This document shows, in pieces, positions 24,701-37,309 of a stretch of 64,000 nt of DNA. This DNA comes from Ulota crispa (taxonomy: Eukaryota > Streptophyta > Bryopsida > Orthotrichales > Orthotrichaceae): the NCBI GenBank assembly GCA_963920765.1, contig OY987251.1, forward strand, positions 14,945,219 to 15,009,218, in the 5' to 3' direction. The first letter of the stretch is position 1. Each line of letters opens with the position of its first letter. Both the position numbers and the translations under genes were made by a program. The notes beneath the pieces were generated by a model. The model ran no database searches and was not told the origin of the DNA. It saw only the letters and a list, made by a program, of their open reading frames with translations.

Positions 24701-26178
24701 TGAGAAACTGGGTGACTCAAATTCTCGTACAAAAGAAGCAGCCACTGAAGCATTAATGTTTCTAGCTGCCAAGAAAGAAATTGGACTACCAATAATTGCT
24801 AATCCACTTTTAAGACCATCAAAAAATCATGTAAACTAGCATTCATTATTTTCATGTAATATAAAGCAATAAATAACTAAATGTATTAGTTTTTTTTCCC
24901 TTTGTATTTTCTGAAAATCTATACTTTTGTGAGTATCTTAAACTAAAATATCCAAATCAAACTTAAACTAAATTTATTGTTAGGCAAACATAATTTAGTT
25001 TTATACAACATGATTTAATTATTTGTACCTTTCGGTATATTGCAACCTAAATAACGCATAAAATACTTCAAAGTTCTTTAAACAATAACGTGTTGTTTAT
25101 TGCAGACTATATGGAGACCAATTTTAGGACGATTACAATTAATCTTAGTTGCAATTCCTACCTTTGGATTACATCCACCAAACAAAATGGGGTTGCAAAC
25201 CGAACCTTTAATGCTTTTTATTGATCAAGCATTCAACAATGCTAATGGAGATGTTAGAAATATTGCTGTTAAGGTTACAACAGAAGTTTATAGGCTCATG
25301 GGGTCTCCTATTGAAAAGTATTTGAAAAATGTCAAACCTCTTGTTCGTGAGGTTTGAAAATTTTTGATGAGTTATTTTATGCAATTTTTAGAAATCATCC
25401 TTGCTATTCATTTAGATTATCTTGTCATAATACTCAAAATTGAAATTTTAACAAGAGACAGTAAAATCCATTGTGTTGATATGATAATAATATAAACTTC
25501 ATGTAATATTTGGATTTGAATGTACCAGATGCAGTAATGCCTTTACATTAATATGATTTTGTAAGAGTGACAACTTATGTTAGATCAACTTTTTGTAACA
25601 CGTTTCTTATTAAGCAGGTTTTAACTAAAAATTTTGAAAAAATTTCCCAAGAATTTCAAACACACAGTCAAAGAAACACCTCCAAAGAAGAATCATGTTT
25701 TGAGTTTTGTACAACACCACCACAATGTACGTCTAATTTCATAAAAACTAATATTGACGAACAACATGTAGGCCCTTCTAAGGAATGTTTTAATGTTATA
25801 GGAAAAATTACTTCAAATATGTCAAATAATAATGAAAACAAGATTGAAAAAAACATGCCTGGAGAAGATTTAGCTCTTTCAATTTGTCAAGAAGGGTGTA
25901 TAGGAAGCAAGGATAGAATCAGAATCCATGCGCAAAATTCTATTGTAATTTTACCAAACAAAGTATCAAGAAAGAATATTAAGAAACTTCAACCCATAGT
26001 ATTTTCAAATCAATATGGACTTATACCAATAACTAATGGTCATGAGAATCAGAAGATTGCTACAACATGGGATTCTAATTCAACAATACCTTCAACGTCA
26101 AATACCTCAAGTATTCCATCACTTGTTTTATTTTGTTTTAAAACTAGAAAACATTACCATATTAATGATAACATGTGA
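15758..26178 (+). CDS. CEP104: CEP104/FAP256-like ciliary tip protein with Asn-rich expansion
   Basis: My exons: 15758-15913, 16090-16154, 16327-16414, 16553-16632, 16936-17074, 17285-17385, 17585-17696, 17854-17916, 18093-18200, 18761-18843, 19275-19350, 19568-19706, 20290-20409, 20774-22847, 23179-23248, 24612-24830, 25106-25351, 25618-26178 (1499 aa, phases consistent). The start is the first ATG after an in-frame stop. Residues ~43-180 match the CEP104 beta-sandwich (RELKSVSVD, YNIYNQ). Residues ~248-320 form a coiled coil with two UVR-like motifs (EDYDKAKQLK, EDYDTAKSCK), and ~1090-1320 match the TOG domain. CEP104 binds tubulin at ciliary tips, so a role in sperm flagella is inferred. 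The central exon (~691 aa, rich in N, Q, K, E, S) is far larger than in animals. I find no C-terminal zinc fingers. Intron 2 seems to start with GC. Exons 7, 8 and 18 are the least certain. Confidence 0.85.
18853..19096. mobile_element. CACTA-like miniature inverted-repeat element in CEP104 intron 10
   Basis: About 244 bp with inverted ends of roughly 35 bp. The left end reads TACTACAAGGAAACA and the right end reads the complement of CACTACAAGGAAACA. Inner arms share GTCAATTTGGTCATTTTTT. Ends of the CACTACAAGRAA type are known from the CACTA (En/Spm) superfamily. It has no coding capacity, so it is non-autonomous. Confidence 0.7.
19100..19209. mobile_element. Second CACTA-like miniature element, shortened
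   Basis: It starts CACTACACGGGAGTAGTGTC, shares GTCAATTTGGTCATTTTTTG with its neighbour 4 bp away, and ends TTTTTCTTGTAGTA. About 110 bp, so apparently internally shortened. Confidence 0.55.
19869..20018. mobile_element. Third CACTA-like miniature element, CEP104 intron 12
   Basis: About 150 bp. The left end is TACTACAAGAAAAACCGTCC and the right end is ACACAATTTCTTGTAGTG. The inside repeats words such as GTCAATTTGGACATGCCAAT that also occur in the second copy. Confidence 0.65.
21343..21477 (+). repeat. Internal duplication in the central exon of CEP104
   Basis: Two 13-codon units encode RFGALVKEYNEAR and QFGALVREYNEAR at 21343-21381 and 21439-21477, offset by exactly 96 bp (32 codons). The match at both DNA and protein level suggests an in-frame tandem duplication within the low-complexity exon. 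Confidence 0.8.
23887..23919. repeat. (AT)n microsatellite in a CEP104 intron
   Basis: About 33 bp of near-pure TA dinucleotides inside the large intron between the exons at 23179-23248 and 24612-24830. Confidence 0.85.
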
Positions 26179-29100
26179 ATTACTTTGATGCTTCTTTTAT
26201 TGGTTAATTAAATGAATTTATTTGGGTTTTTAACAGGAAAGATAAGATAGTATTCCAAAAATGGAAAAATGTCAATATTTGAATAACTTTGCAAGTTCCT
26301 TTATTTTTCTTTCAAAAACCAAACAAACAGTTTGGAAGATTGGAAAAGATGGACAAATTGGATATATTTTGTAACAAATTGATACACAATAAATGTAATT
26401 ATGACCACATAAAACACGGTAATTGATTTGCATTTTTAATACATATTATCTTAAGAATAACCTTTATTTAAATTTGAAACTTAATAAAAACCACCATTAA
26501 AGTCATCCTTGAACTTTTGTGATTTGTGGTTTAGATTGAAAGAAAATGATGTTTTTCTACTATGCGTTGTCATGTTCAACATGTCGAATCATACATAACA
26601 AAGGTCCCTAATTTTGATGTTTTTTTATACAAACAATTGAATCAGTTTCAAAATATTATAATGGAAGTTTTAAATACACTGAATAGACTTAAATCCTTGA
26701 ATTGGTTATTTAATTATAAGCAATCAAAATAAAAAATAAAAGATGTACCAGCTTTATTAGAATATTAATTATCAAATTTGATGAAATACTACAGGTTTGT
26801 TGTTAACATCGTGGACTTAGTGTATTGTGATTTGACAATAATATCACGGTATGTTCAAATATGTTGAGCCGAAGGTAACATATTCAAATCACCAAAGGTA
26901 ATTGATGGAATTTTGAAAATAAATGCGATTTTTTTGTATTGCCTATTGTATATTTGAGTAAAAATACTGGAAATTTTATGAACAAATTTGGATATTTTTG
27001 TTTTTGAATGCAGCATCAAAACAACATTGGTTTCAAAACAAAGACAAATGATGTGCTTAGGAGATAGTGGATGCAAACTGTTAATTCGATCTACCTCCTT
27101 TCAAGGATACTTGGAAATTTCCTTATATACACGGCCGAATTTGGGTGAGGGGATGATTTGAATGACACTTTTCAATTTTGAAGTTGAATTAAAAATTAAA
27201 AAAAAAAGATTCAACTGTAAACTTGTCATGCAGAAACAAGCAATGTAATCATACAAAATGGGTTCTTTCTTTATTAATAGAAACTAGATGTCATGCGACG
27301 TTCATATTTCATTTGGTGTTCATGTTGTGGGAATGTACATTTGGTTGGTGTTTGTAGTAGATGTTTGATAAATCATCTAACACTTTGTTAGAAGGTTGTA
27401 AAATTACAAGTTCTAATTGTATCAATCTTGGTAGAATTTTGGGTCTTTTTATTGTATAAACTCTTACCAGCTAGATAGCATTCAAAAATATGATTGTGCA
27501 TTGGTTTGGCTTTAATTAAAAATAACCACCTCAAAGAGTACCAACTAGTTTGTTTTTATTGACTAATGGTTTTGAGTTTTTAACATTGATGTGCAATTAG
27601 ATGTTGCTTACCTTTTAGTGACCTGTTTTTAACTTTAACATATCTCAATTTCAAATTTTTTTTGAAACATGCTTATTTTGTTATATTTGTTGCGCAATGG
27701 AACTTTCCTTTTTTACAAACATTAAAAATATACATTATAATAAGTATGATGGATAATGTTACTATAAAAGTGTAAAATCAATATTCAAGTACCTATAAAT
27801 TGTAAGTAACATGTGAACATAGTCTAAGCTTGTAGTATTTATATTACAAATTCTGAAAAACAAGAAAATTTAGACATTTAAAAAAATTTACTACCAAAAA
27901 TATAAAATTGAAATACAAGTAGAAGGGGCATTTGACTGATTGCCTTCTTTAAATCATTACTAAAGTTACTTTTTAAATATACTCAATATCATACTTGTAC
28001 CATGAAATACATTCTTTCATTTTTTTTTATATAATACCATTTATTCTTTAGCATGGAATATCAAAATTGTGTCAATAAAATTATGACACAAAATTTGACT
28101 CATGTAAATATTATTTGAATCTAATAATTTTTAAGATGGTTCGATGTTATGTGTGATCATAATGCTTATCATGAAAAGTAAAGTGTGGGTGTTGAACACT
28201 TATTACAAACTTTACAACTAAAATTCGGCATCTCCAACAACTAGAATTCTAACTCGTGTATAGAAAAATCTGATAAATTTATATGAAAAAAAGAAGAAGA
28301 ATAAAACTCACTCGTATTTTTGTTAAGATGTATGACTTCATTGGTTGATGCACAGAAGATTGATAAAAACAGCGTTTTGAATATTCATGTACTATAAAAA
28401 TATGAAAGAAGGGTGAATAACCAACAAATTTCCTTTTGCAGAATCTAAATACATTAAGCTTTTAGCAACTAAAAAGTATTTCAGATTTTCCAAAATATGA
28501 ATATATATATTTAAGCACTCCTTTTGTCCAAAAGTACTTGACTCTTATTACAAAATGTAGGATAAGCTTATTTATTTAGAATTGTAATAAAAAAGGTCAT
28601 TGTTGCAAAGTGTTGCAAAGTATTTTTATACACTATTTCAAGGGTATTTAACTAAAATTCTTTCTTGTTTACACATGCTCAAATGGCTTGAAACTAATCT
28701 CTCTCAGGGTTGTTGCAAGAAACGCATGTCAATTTTGTCTCAAACAGGCAAACAGCCTTAGTATTGGAGTATTGTGAGCTTTTGGAATATATATTTTTAA
28801 ATAAAATAGAATTTGAATAATTTGTAAAGCACTTAAAATAGCATACTTATGAAAATTCAAACCTAGAGAAAAAAAATTCTAAAAGTTATGCACAAAAATA
28901 GAGCGACAAAAAACACCAAGAAATAGAACACTTTGCTTTTTTCTTTTTAGAAAATAGTAAAAAAGTTCAAAAAAAAACTAAAATTTGGCCATTTTTCCTA
29001 ACTTGAAGGTGCTCCTGTTCCATCAAATTCATTTTTGGGAAAAATAGATTGTGTTGTGCACTTGTGCAAATGTAGTGCACTTTGCTCACACTTAGAAGGT

Positions 29101-32100
29101 GGATACTTTACTAGTTTTGAACTATCTTTGATAGGATTGTGTAACTTTAGAAAAGGAACTTGTTTTTGAATTTTAACCTTCAGATTTGCATTTTAGGGTC
29201 AAAAATAGTACTCAAAACCTCCAAAATGGCCAAAGTAGGCATCTAATTGGGTGTTGTTTAAAAATAGTAAACAAAATTTAAAAAAATTCAAAAACCTATC
29301 AGCTATGCCTAACTATCACGTTAACCCCTAAAGGAGCAAGCCCTTTTTTCTGTCAAAATCACTAAAAATTGCCACTTCTAGGGGATGAGTAAGAAGGTAG
29401 TTTTTTTTTTTTTTTTTTGAGAAATCCAACCGTAGGATCTTGCCTTAGACTAGAAGAGGTACTTGTGGGAAAAAAACCAGGTCATTCTAGATGGAGAGGA
29501 AGGAGATATGTACATTTGAAGTGAAAAAAAATGTTTTTTTCACTATTATCCAAAAAATTCCAAAGCCTTTGACCACTCTTACATGAAAAAAATTACTCTA
29601 CACAAAGATGAGGTTTACTTTTTCCATGTAGAAGACCAAGTTAGGCATGTGTGGGAGAATTTTCAAATCAATTAGAACTATACAACACATGGGAAAAAAT
29701 AGTAAGTAAAAAGAAGTAGAGAATAAGTCAAATCACTAAATTGTTAAGAATTTAATTATTGAAATGAAAAATGCAAATCCCAATGGTTATAATGCTGTAA
29801 TAAACAATCTACTTCCTTAGGTTTAGTTTTTTTTCCAAAACATTGAAAATTGTGGAAAATAAAGGACTTCAAAGTTTATTTTAGAGTAGAGGATTTGTAA
29901 TTGCCCACAAACTAAAACATCTCATAACTTTCATCTCATTGATTGAAATGGAATGATTCAAAGCTTCCCACATATTAAAACAATCTAAAGAACCAATTCC
30001 AGTTTTTTATGTTTTTAAATACAAGTTTTAAAGAAGTTTTTGGGTTGTCAAGATTGCCCTCCCTCCCTCGGGTAGCAGAAACTCTTGCATAACTTCTTTA
30101 TCAAATGTCAAAATGAGGAAAAAATTAGATGCCCACATAGATTTTTGAATTCCCAATCTTCCATAAAAGTTTCAAAAACTTACATAAAGTAGTTTAGTCA
30201 TAGGTACATGCCCGAAATCCCAATTATCCCCGAAGGGACAACAATCCTTTAGGGATTAAATGTTCAATACAAAAATGTAAGGCAGGCTGAAACATACTAA
30301 AATGATACTTCGAGCAACAAAAAAATTATTGGATTAGGAATATAAGTCAATTTAGAATAGTTTTATACAAAGACCTCGACAAAGACACTGTATACATATA
30401 TGAAGAGAGCAATGTGGAGACCTTACGTTTGCCAAATCTCCAAATTCCAAGTTTATATGAAATGGAGGCTCATTCACTACCACAACACAATCCTTCTAAC
30501 ACTGCGTCCCCAATTTACAACTAAAAAAAGGACTCATATTGGAGTACAAATGTGTTAAGTACTATCCAAGTCTTTGAAACTTTGGAGGCTTGCTTGTTGT
30601 TAATGCCTCTAAGCTTAGTATTAAAGACTCTCCTACGGTTATGGATGCACACTCAATTGCACACTGAATTGATAATAGAGTGAACCACCATCTTTTATTG
30701 AAGATGGGCAATTTTCTCACAAGTTATTTGTAGGATGTAGTCAAAGCATTTTTTGTGAAATAAGGAATCCAAGATGAAGGCTTTGTTTACTAAATGGTTC
30801 TATATGTAATTAATGACTTGAACTTTCATAAAATGAAGAGAGGTTCCTTCGAACTATTTTTTTTTGCCATTAAGTATTTTTGAGCTATTTTGTGGTCATT
30901 GGATATAACGGTGATTGAGTGCTATGGTTATCAAGTTCAATTTCCTACATTTCTTTGACCCAGTGAAGACCATGCCTCATAATGCTTAGTATGCCTACTT
31001 TCAATTGACTTGGTTACCAAATGCATAAAGAAAAAGGAAAATTAGGCATTGTGCCCAAAGATATTGCCAAATTTTATTTTAATTTAAATATCTCACTTGA
31101 TTTCTTATAGTTTACCTCTTAGAGTTATACTCAAATTCCAAACTAAATATGGCAAAAATAGGTGTCTATTTTGAAAATGCCTAATCTAGAAAGGCTTGCT
31201 TGAAACACATGTGCAAGAAGGTGTTCATAATTCATACAATTATCCATTGAAATTATGATAGCCACATCATGGGGTCATTCCAAACATTGTTGATGCTCCT
31301 AAACCTCAAATGTTTTGAATATATTACAATGAGGCTTTTTGTGGCTTTTTGTTAAAATCCCTACAACCTTTGTAGTTTATGTAATTATAATTTTTTGTTT
31401 AAACTTGCAATAAAAAAATTGGAATGCAAGATTTTTTTTGAAAATTTTATTTCAATTCATGGTTTGATTAAATACTAAATGTATATTTTTTGATGAAAGA
31501 TAGCATTCATTAGATTGCACCAATAGATTTTTTGGTATTTGGGCATCTATTTTTAACCATATATTGTAGGAAAACATGATGGTTAATAGAACCATATTCA
31601 TGCATTAAAAAGAGAGCTTAAAACCAATGCTCATTTTGTGAACAAAATCTTAGATTGTAGTGTTTAGCACCAGATTCAACATATTGGGACTTGGAACAAC
31701 AACATCTATATTTTTTAGCCAGTAATAATCAATTTCAAGTTGAATGCAAATATTGAACATATTGTACAAATATCATTGTGTATGGCTTTTTTGAGAAAAT
31801 GTAAACCTATAAGGCAGCTTTCCTATTTTTAATTAAAGAAATGGCAACCAACAATGGCAATAGAACTTGACATCAATAGTAAAGTTAGAGTTTTGAAGCT
31901 TAAGGTTTTCCCAATTGATCAAATTGGTGAAAACTTCATTGATTTAAGATCAAATGAAAATATAAGTTTCTAATTCAAAATACTTGGAGAAATCAAGGCA
32001 TCTACATAATTATAAATTTGAAAATTGATGATGGGTAATGGAGCAAGACAGAAAAGCTTCTTGAACTAAATAGGATAAAAGTTGGCCAAATTTTCAAATA

Positions 32101-32504
32101 ACAATTAAATATAGTATACATTATCCAATGCATGCACTCAAAAAACCAGTTGAAAATGAGAAATGTTGGATTTTTGCCAATGAAGCTCAAAATCTCCCAT
32201 GGCACTAATAGTGGGTAAACGAAATCCATGACTGATATACTAACATGAACATTGATGTCATTATAAAAGATAAACTACGAAAACAAAGTTACAATCTTAG
32301 ACTTTGCTTGTCCCTTTTTTTTTTATCTACATTGCTTAAGTTTTTATTAGATGTGGTTCATTTTATACACTACGTATTCAATGGGCTCATATCTTTACCA
32401 AATCTCAAGGTCCATTTTGCTACTATGAAGTTGGTAGCTGACGTGGTTTTGATGATAGACATTTTAAAAATAAACTAAAAACTATACTTGATTGGCATTT
32501 TAAT
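26179..32504. other. AT-rich spacer, no gene recognised
   Basis: This is the 3' UTR of the CEP104-like gene followed by long AT-rich DNA with only short chance reading frames. A T-run of about 19 bp lies at 29401-29419. Words of the type TTAACCCCTAAAGGAG (29322) and CCTTTAGGGATTAA (about 30249) hint at a decayed relative of the TTAA-ended element at 32505, but the pairing is weak. Confidence 0.5.
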
Positions 32505-32869
32505 TTAACCCTTAAACTTCATGTCAAGGAGGACAAAAAATGTCCTTTGGCTCCAAAAAAACTCTGTAGCCTAGAAGAAATTTGATTTTGATTTGATTTT
32601 TTTCAAAAGTGACCATAAATGCATAGCTTATCATGGAAGGCAAAAAAAAATTCATCAAATACACTCATATTTTTAGGTACCCCAAGTTGTGAATAAATTC
32701 AAAATCACTCTATTAGGCCAAGCTGCCCTTATTGCAATTTTCATAGAATCAAGCATGTACTATTGACTTGCAACTTTTTGAAGCAATATTATTGGTGCCC
32801 AACTGCGAAATAATGTAGAAACTAAAATCTGGGCAAGCCACGATGACCCACCCAACGCTTAAGGGTTAA
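32505..32869. mobile_element. Miniature element with TTAA flanks and CCCTTAA ends
   Basis: It is bounded by TTAA on both sides. The left end reads TTAACCCTTAAAC and the right end reads GCTTAAGGGTTAA, so the terminal inverted repeat is at least CCCTTAA. About 357 bp inside the TTAA copies, with no coding capacity. A TTAA target with CCCT-type termini is the signature of piggyBac transposons. The repeat is short, so the family assignment is an inference. Confidence 0.4.
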
Positions 32870-33078
32870 CCAAAGATGAAACTTTACAATACCATTAACC
32901 AAACCAAATACACATGTAAAGGTAGATGATGCTCAAACTGCAAAAATCTTAAAAACATGTTAATTCTTTCATTAATAACAAAATCCACAATTGTTAGATA
33001 TTGCGTTTTTCATTAGAAAAAAATCTAAACCTTCCTATATGGAAATCACTTAATTCTGTTAATGATTTATATATATTA

Positions 33079-33401
33079 GGGGTTTCAAACATAAAATCTA
33101 GTTTACAAGTTTCTCACCTCACAAGGTCCACACTCACTAGTGAATTATTTTCATTCACCCGCATGCCCAAAGTTTGACACACCTCTGAGTGTGCACTTAG
33201 GGTTTTGTGCACAAGTTGGGGTCTGAGCGTTTGAGACACTTGTGAGGCTGAGCCAAGCAAAAGTGAGTTTTTGAAATTCACTCCTAACGTGCAGCACGTT
33301 ACAAATGAATTCCAAAGGTGAGTCACCTTGCTATTCACTAGTAAATTCACCAAGGTGAATTGCAATGTGAGTCACCTAAAAAACTTCATGTTTAAAGCCC
33401 C
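33079..33401. mobile_element. Miniature inverted-repeat element, family GGGGTTTCAAACAT, copy 1
   Basis: About 323 bp. The left end is GGGGTTTCAAACATAAAATC and the right end is the near complement (ATGTTTAAAGCCCC). It is flanked on both sides by TATTA, read as a 5-bp target duplication. The inside has further palindromic words (CACTAGTGAATT, GGTGAGTCACC). A second copy lies at 45428-45825 in the opposite orientation, so this is a dispersed family. It is non-coding. Confidence 0.8.
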
Positions 33402-33406
33402 TATTA

Positions 33407-34838
33407 ATTCTCCTACTTCCATAGGGCATTAAAAAGTTTAAATGAAAATTTTATTTAATCACAACTGTGATATAAAATAATTACTACATCTTATAAGCAC
33501 CAAAATAAATGGCATACTAGTGTCAAATTAAGCAAAATCTAAACATTCCAATTACAATAGGTTACACCACCGAGGGATAAGTTTAGCGTACCAATGCCTA
33601 AGTTGAGAATTTGAGAATTCCAAAATAATCCATACGATGTCTAAACAAAATCGATTCAAAAGAATTAAAATTCCTTTTAGATTTAATTCAGAGTGAAAAA
33701 AAAATCATTTCTGAATATAATTTGTAATCATCACAATTACAAATCATGAAACTCTTTTTCTCTAACGGAAGGCCTGAGGACGTACAAAATTATGCAACAA
33801 AGAAATTCAAGACACATTCTATCCTAATTAAAGTATGATATACTCGCATATACTTGTTAGCCTGGACACACTAACCCCTGGTCTCCAAATGATATATTTT
33901 TCTTTTTGATCTTTCATCGAACTATTATTTTTCTTTAGTCTTACATCAATTGCGTAACACTTCAATGCAAATTGTACAAAAGGTACTTTCTATGATACTA
34001 ATATTCATGAATCAAAGGTTGGAAGTATTATGTCAATTCCAAAACAAGTCTTTTGTAGTTCAAGAAGTGCCCTTCAAAAACATTTTCACAAATTAATTTC
34101 TTAGGATTCTCAAAAAGTAGCCATGTTTAAGATTTTATAATCACAAGATCCACTGGAACTAAACCTACTCTAAAATTGTCAATATTAAGGATGTAAATAA
34201 TCTTAGAAGAAAACATTGAGATTTAAGTTTCAAAGACATAATTTCAGAGCAAAAGCCTTGAACTATTTAGTTGGTCATAAAGCATCTACATGAAACTTCA
34301 AATCAAGAGATGAGTAAAAGCGTTTAGGGGTTAAGAACCTCTTTATTGCGCTGAGACTGGTCGTCGATGACAAGGCTGCATTCTCAGAAAACAAAAAGAC
34401 ATACTTACACGGTACAGCCTTTCCAATTTGCCAAGAGCACTTTCTACGCCTGTGTAAATTACATAAATTTCCAACACGGAATTAGTATGTGGGTCACCCT
34501 GCTCCTTCTATCGCTATTGAAGCCCAAACTGCAAGTGGCACGAGTTTTAAATTCATCCAAGAGCTGCCTGTTCAGTCGGGTGTGGCCGGTATTTTTATGA
34601 AACACGCTGAAGGAAAAACCTCGAGAAAACAATAGAAACAATCTCTCAACACCATGACCTAAATCTACCTTTGATATGCTTGAAGTGGGAGGATGGTGTT
34701 AAAAAACAATAACGACACGGAGGAAACCAAGAACTTAGGAATGTTGCAAACTGGACATTTGACTTGGAACTCGTTCTAAATCTAGAGTACAAAAGTGAAA
34801 GATAATATCAGGCAGAAATCTTCTGATATGGATGGAAA
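33407..34838. other. Spacer and probable 3' UTR of the GH43 gene
   Basis: AT-rich and non-coding up to about 34300. The part nearest 34839 is less AT-rich and probably holds the 3' UTR of the minus-strand GH43-like gene. No RNA gene was recognised. Confidence 0.4.
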
Positions 34839-37309
34839 TTAACGCCGAGTAGGAGCATCATTCCAGCCTTCCGGAAGTTTCCACTTGTCAGCCCAAGAAA
34901 TAGCAACTTGTCTGCACTCTGGAAAGTTCAAGCTGACGTCTGTATCAAAAATTGGTACAGTTGGACGACCCATTGTCAATAGCAACCACACGTAGCGAGA
35001 ATCTGCAAGCTCTACTGGTCGCCACCTGCAGTCCATCAATAAAGCTGTTTAGATACAAACCAGTTCGAGGATATTGACGTGGCGCCCTACTACATAATGT
35101 CCAACTATACTCTAGCAAAAATTACTATGATTGGGAACAATGTGTACTTGTAATACCATTACGTGGTGAGACTCGAAAATCAGATGGGCTGTAGAAAACT
35201 TGGAAAAGCTGAAGAACGCGTCATGGTGACACTCCAAATTACAAATCAATGAAACGCCGAATTTTGCTTGATACATAGCAAAACAGATTTACCCTGTGAC
35301 AAAGACCATAGAGATGGAGAACTGGAACTAGGTGAAGTGACAAACCTGTCAGCCATGAATAGGAACGTATCAGAGAGACCGGGCAAGGGAAACACAAACG
35401 ATCCTTGTGAGAAAAATGTATGGGTTCGAAATTCTTCATCGTCACCTCCAACGCAGGGATCTCCTAGTATTGCCCAGGGCCCCAGCATCGACTCAGCTAC
35501 ATGCACCAAAGCGCCATTTGGATTCCAGCCAGTGCAACCTGATGTCACCATGTAGTAAATATTGCGGTGCTTAAAGACTGCTGGTGCTTCTCGATGTTGC
35601 TCAACCAACATCTTCGTCATTCCCCGTTCCACAACTTCCGTATAGTCTTCTGTCAACATCCCTGCAAGTTTTGACCAAGAAAAACAATCTACAACCTTAG
35701 GAGACGACGAAGATACACCAAAAACCACCTTCGAGTCCGTGCAACTATGTCATGACGTGGCGAAGCTCATTTTCGTTTCCAAGCCAAAAGTTACCGAATG
35801 TAGCAAATGCACTAGAAACATACCAACATGCAATTCACTGTTGGTTACGGATGAGTAGATGATGAAGGCGTCTCCATTGTCATCTTTAAATATAGTCATG
35901 TCACGGCTGTCACAACCATGAGGTCTTCTACTACCCATATAGTCAAAGGGACCCTCCGGTTGCGTGCTAACGGCCACACCGACAGCAGCTTTGGAATAGT
36001 TTCCGTTGTCAATATGCATCCACATGATGTAATTATTGGTTCTCTCATTGTATATAACTTTTGGTCGCTCTACCACATTTGTGTAGTACAGATCGCTAGT
36101 TTTGTCCGTCCTCTCGCCCCGCAAGGCAGTTCCTTCAAATTTCCACGTCCACAAATCCTTAGATGAATAGCAGCTAACGCCCAGCACGTCTACCTGTGAC
36201 ATACAGGGAGACATGCCACATGGCACATGATTAACCAATGCTGTAACCCAGTTCAGAATCTACACTAGTATGAGCACAACCATACTCTACTAATTGTGCA
36301 GTTAGAAATTGCAGTCACTGGAAACCTCAACCCAATTTTCTGGATCAGTTGAAACTGCTGTTCATCGGATCTCTCAATTCCCATGTGCATACTAATGCTT
36401 GCGTAAGGAAAACTCAAAGGAAAGTCCGTGCATGAGCAGCAATCTCCTCCTGAAACTAACTCAATCCAATCAATAGAACGTTAGCAAGACCCTGATACCA
36501 AGGTGTAGGGCCCTCTCATGTGCAGGTTTAGTGCCTATGACTGTGCGCTCAATTCTCAAGCACTAATTGTGGAACACTCCCATTAGCACAATCGAACAAA
36601 TGAAGAAATATGGCGAAATCAGGAGCGGAATCCTCGGCCGCCCCTCAAGCTACAGCTCAGGAATCACAGACACAATCGGGGGCTGCAGGCTACTGGTCAA
36701 AGGACTTACTCGGGCTGCTCCATTCTTGCCAGAATGGTATGTAGGCCCCCCTTTGTCTTCTCCATACCAATAGAATGTTCGAGTTTCTGCAATATACAGA
36801 ATGCCCCCACCATGTGCTTGAATGGTCTTCCCATCCGTATCTCGCCATTCTCGGCCTGGATAAAAACATTCCTGCTCACTGCTCGAAGCCGTCGTTGGAT
36901 CCACAGTGAATCTCCTGCCTGGGAACAGCATAGCCAGCCTTTGAAGAGCTGCGAGTTCCCTCGCTTCCTCCTCAGCCTTATCCCGGATCTTACTCTTGAA
37001 AGGGCCGACAACAGAATATGCCCCTTTTGTTTTACCCCTTGCAGTTTTCAGCACAGGCTGCTCTCTTCCATTGTTAGCAATTCTATTACCCTTGTCAATC
37101 CGCTGGTAAACCTCTGGGTCATTGTAAACATCTAGTGCCGCCTTCTCCCATGGAGAGTGAGGCTCAGGAAGCTGTATGCTGGAGGGGAATAGGGTATTAT
37201 ACACGTGAAGAAACAGAATCCAAGCTGCTAGAGACCAAAGTAGAGTGGACAAACAGCATTTACTTCCCACATTATAGCTTTTTAGCAGCCTATGTAGCAT
37301 TGGATTCAT
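34839..37309 (-). CDS. GH43 family galactan exo-beta-1,3-galactosidase-like, Golgi type II membrane protein
   Basis: Four exons on the minus strand: 37309-36710, 36193-35824, 35661-35346 and 35025-34839, joining in phase to 490 aa, close to Arabidopsis GH43A/GH43B. Those enzymes trim beta-1,3-galactan of arabinogalactan proteins in the Golgi. Residues ~19-37 form one hydrophobic anchor after a short basic N-terminus, as in type II Golgi enzymes. The catalytic module begins near residue 165 and shows CYSSKDLWTW, ERPKVIYNE (~242), DSRDMTIFKDD (~295), QHREAPAVFKH (~345) and SGCTGW (~364). The Glu in HREAP is the likely general acid. In this subfamily (GH43_24) a fungal enzyme is known to use Gln as base, and FFSQGSF (~406-412) may hold that Gln (inference). 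The start ATG is the first of the long exon 1 frame. Substrate is inferred from family only. Confidence 0.9.

Noticed and set aside
29401-29419. Run of about 19 T, considered as a poly(A) tail of a LINE or SINE on the minus strand.
   Set aside because: No coding sequence, no Pol III boxes and no target duplication were recognised next to it.
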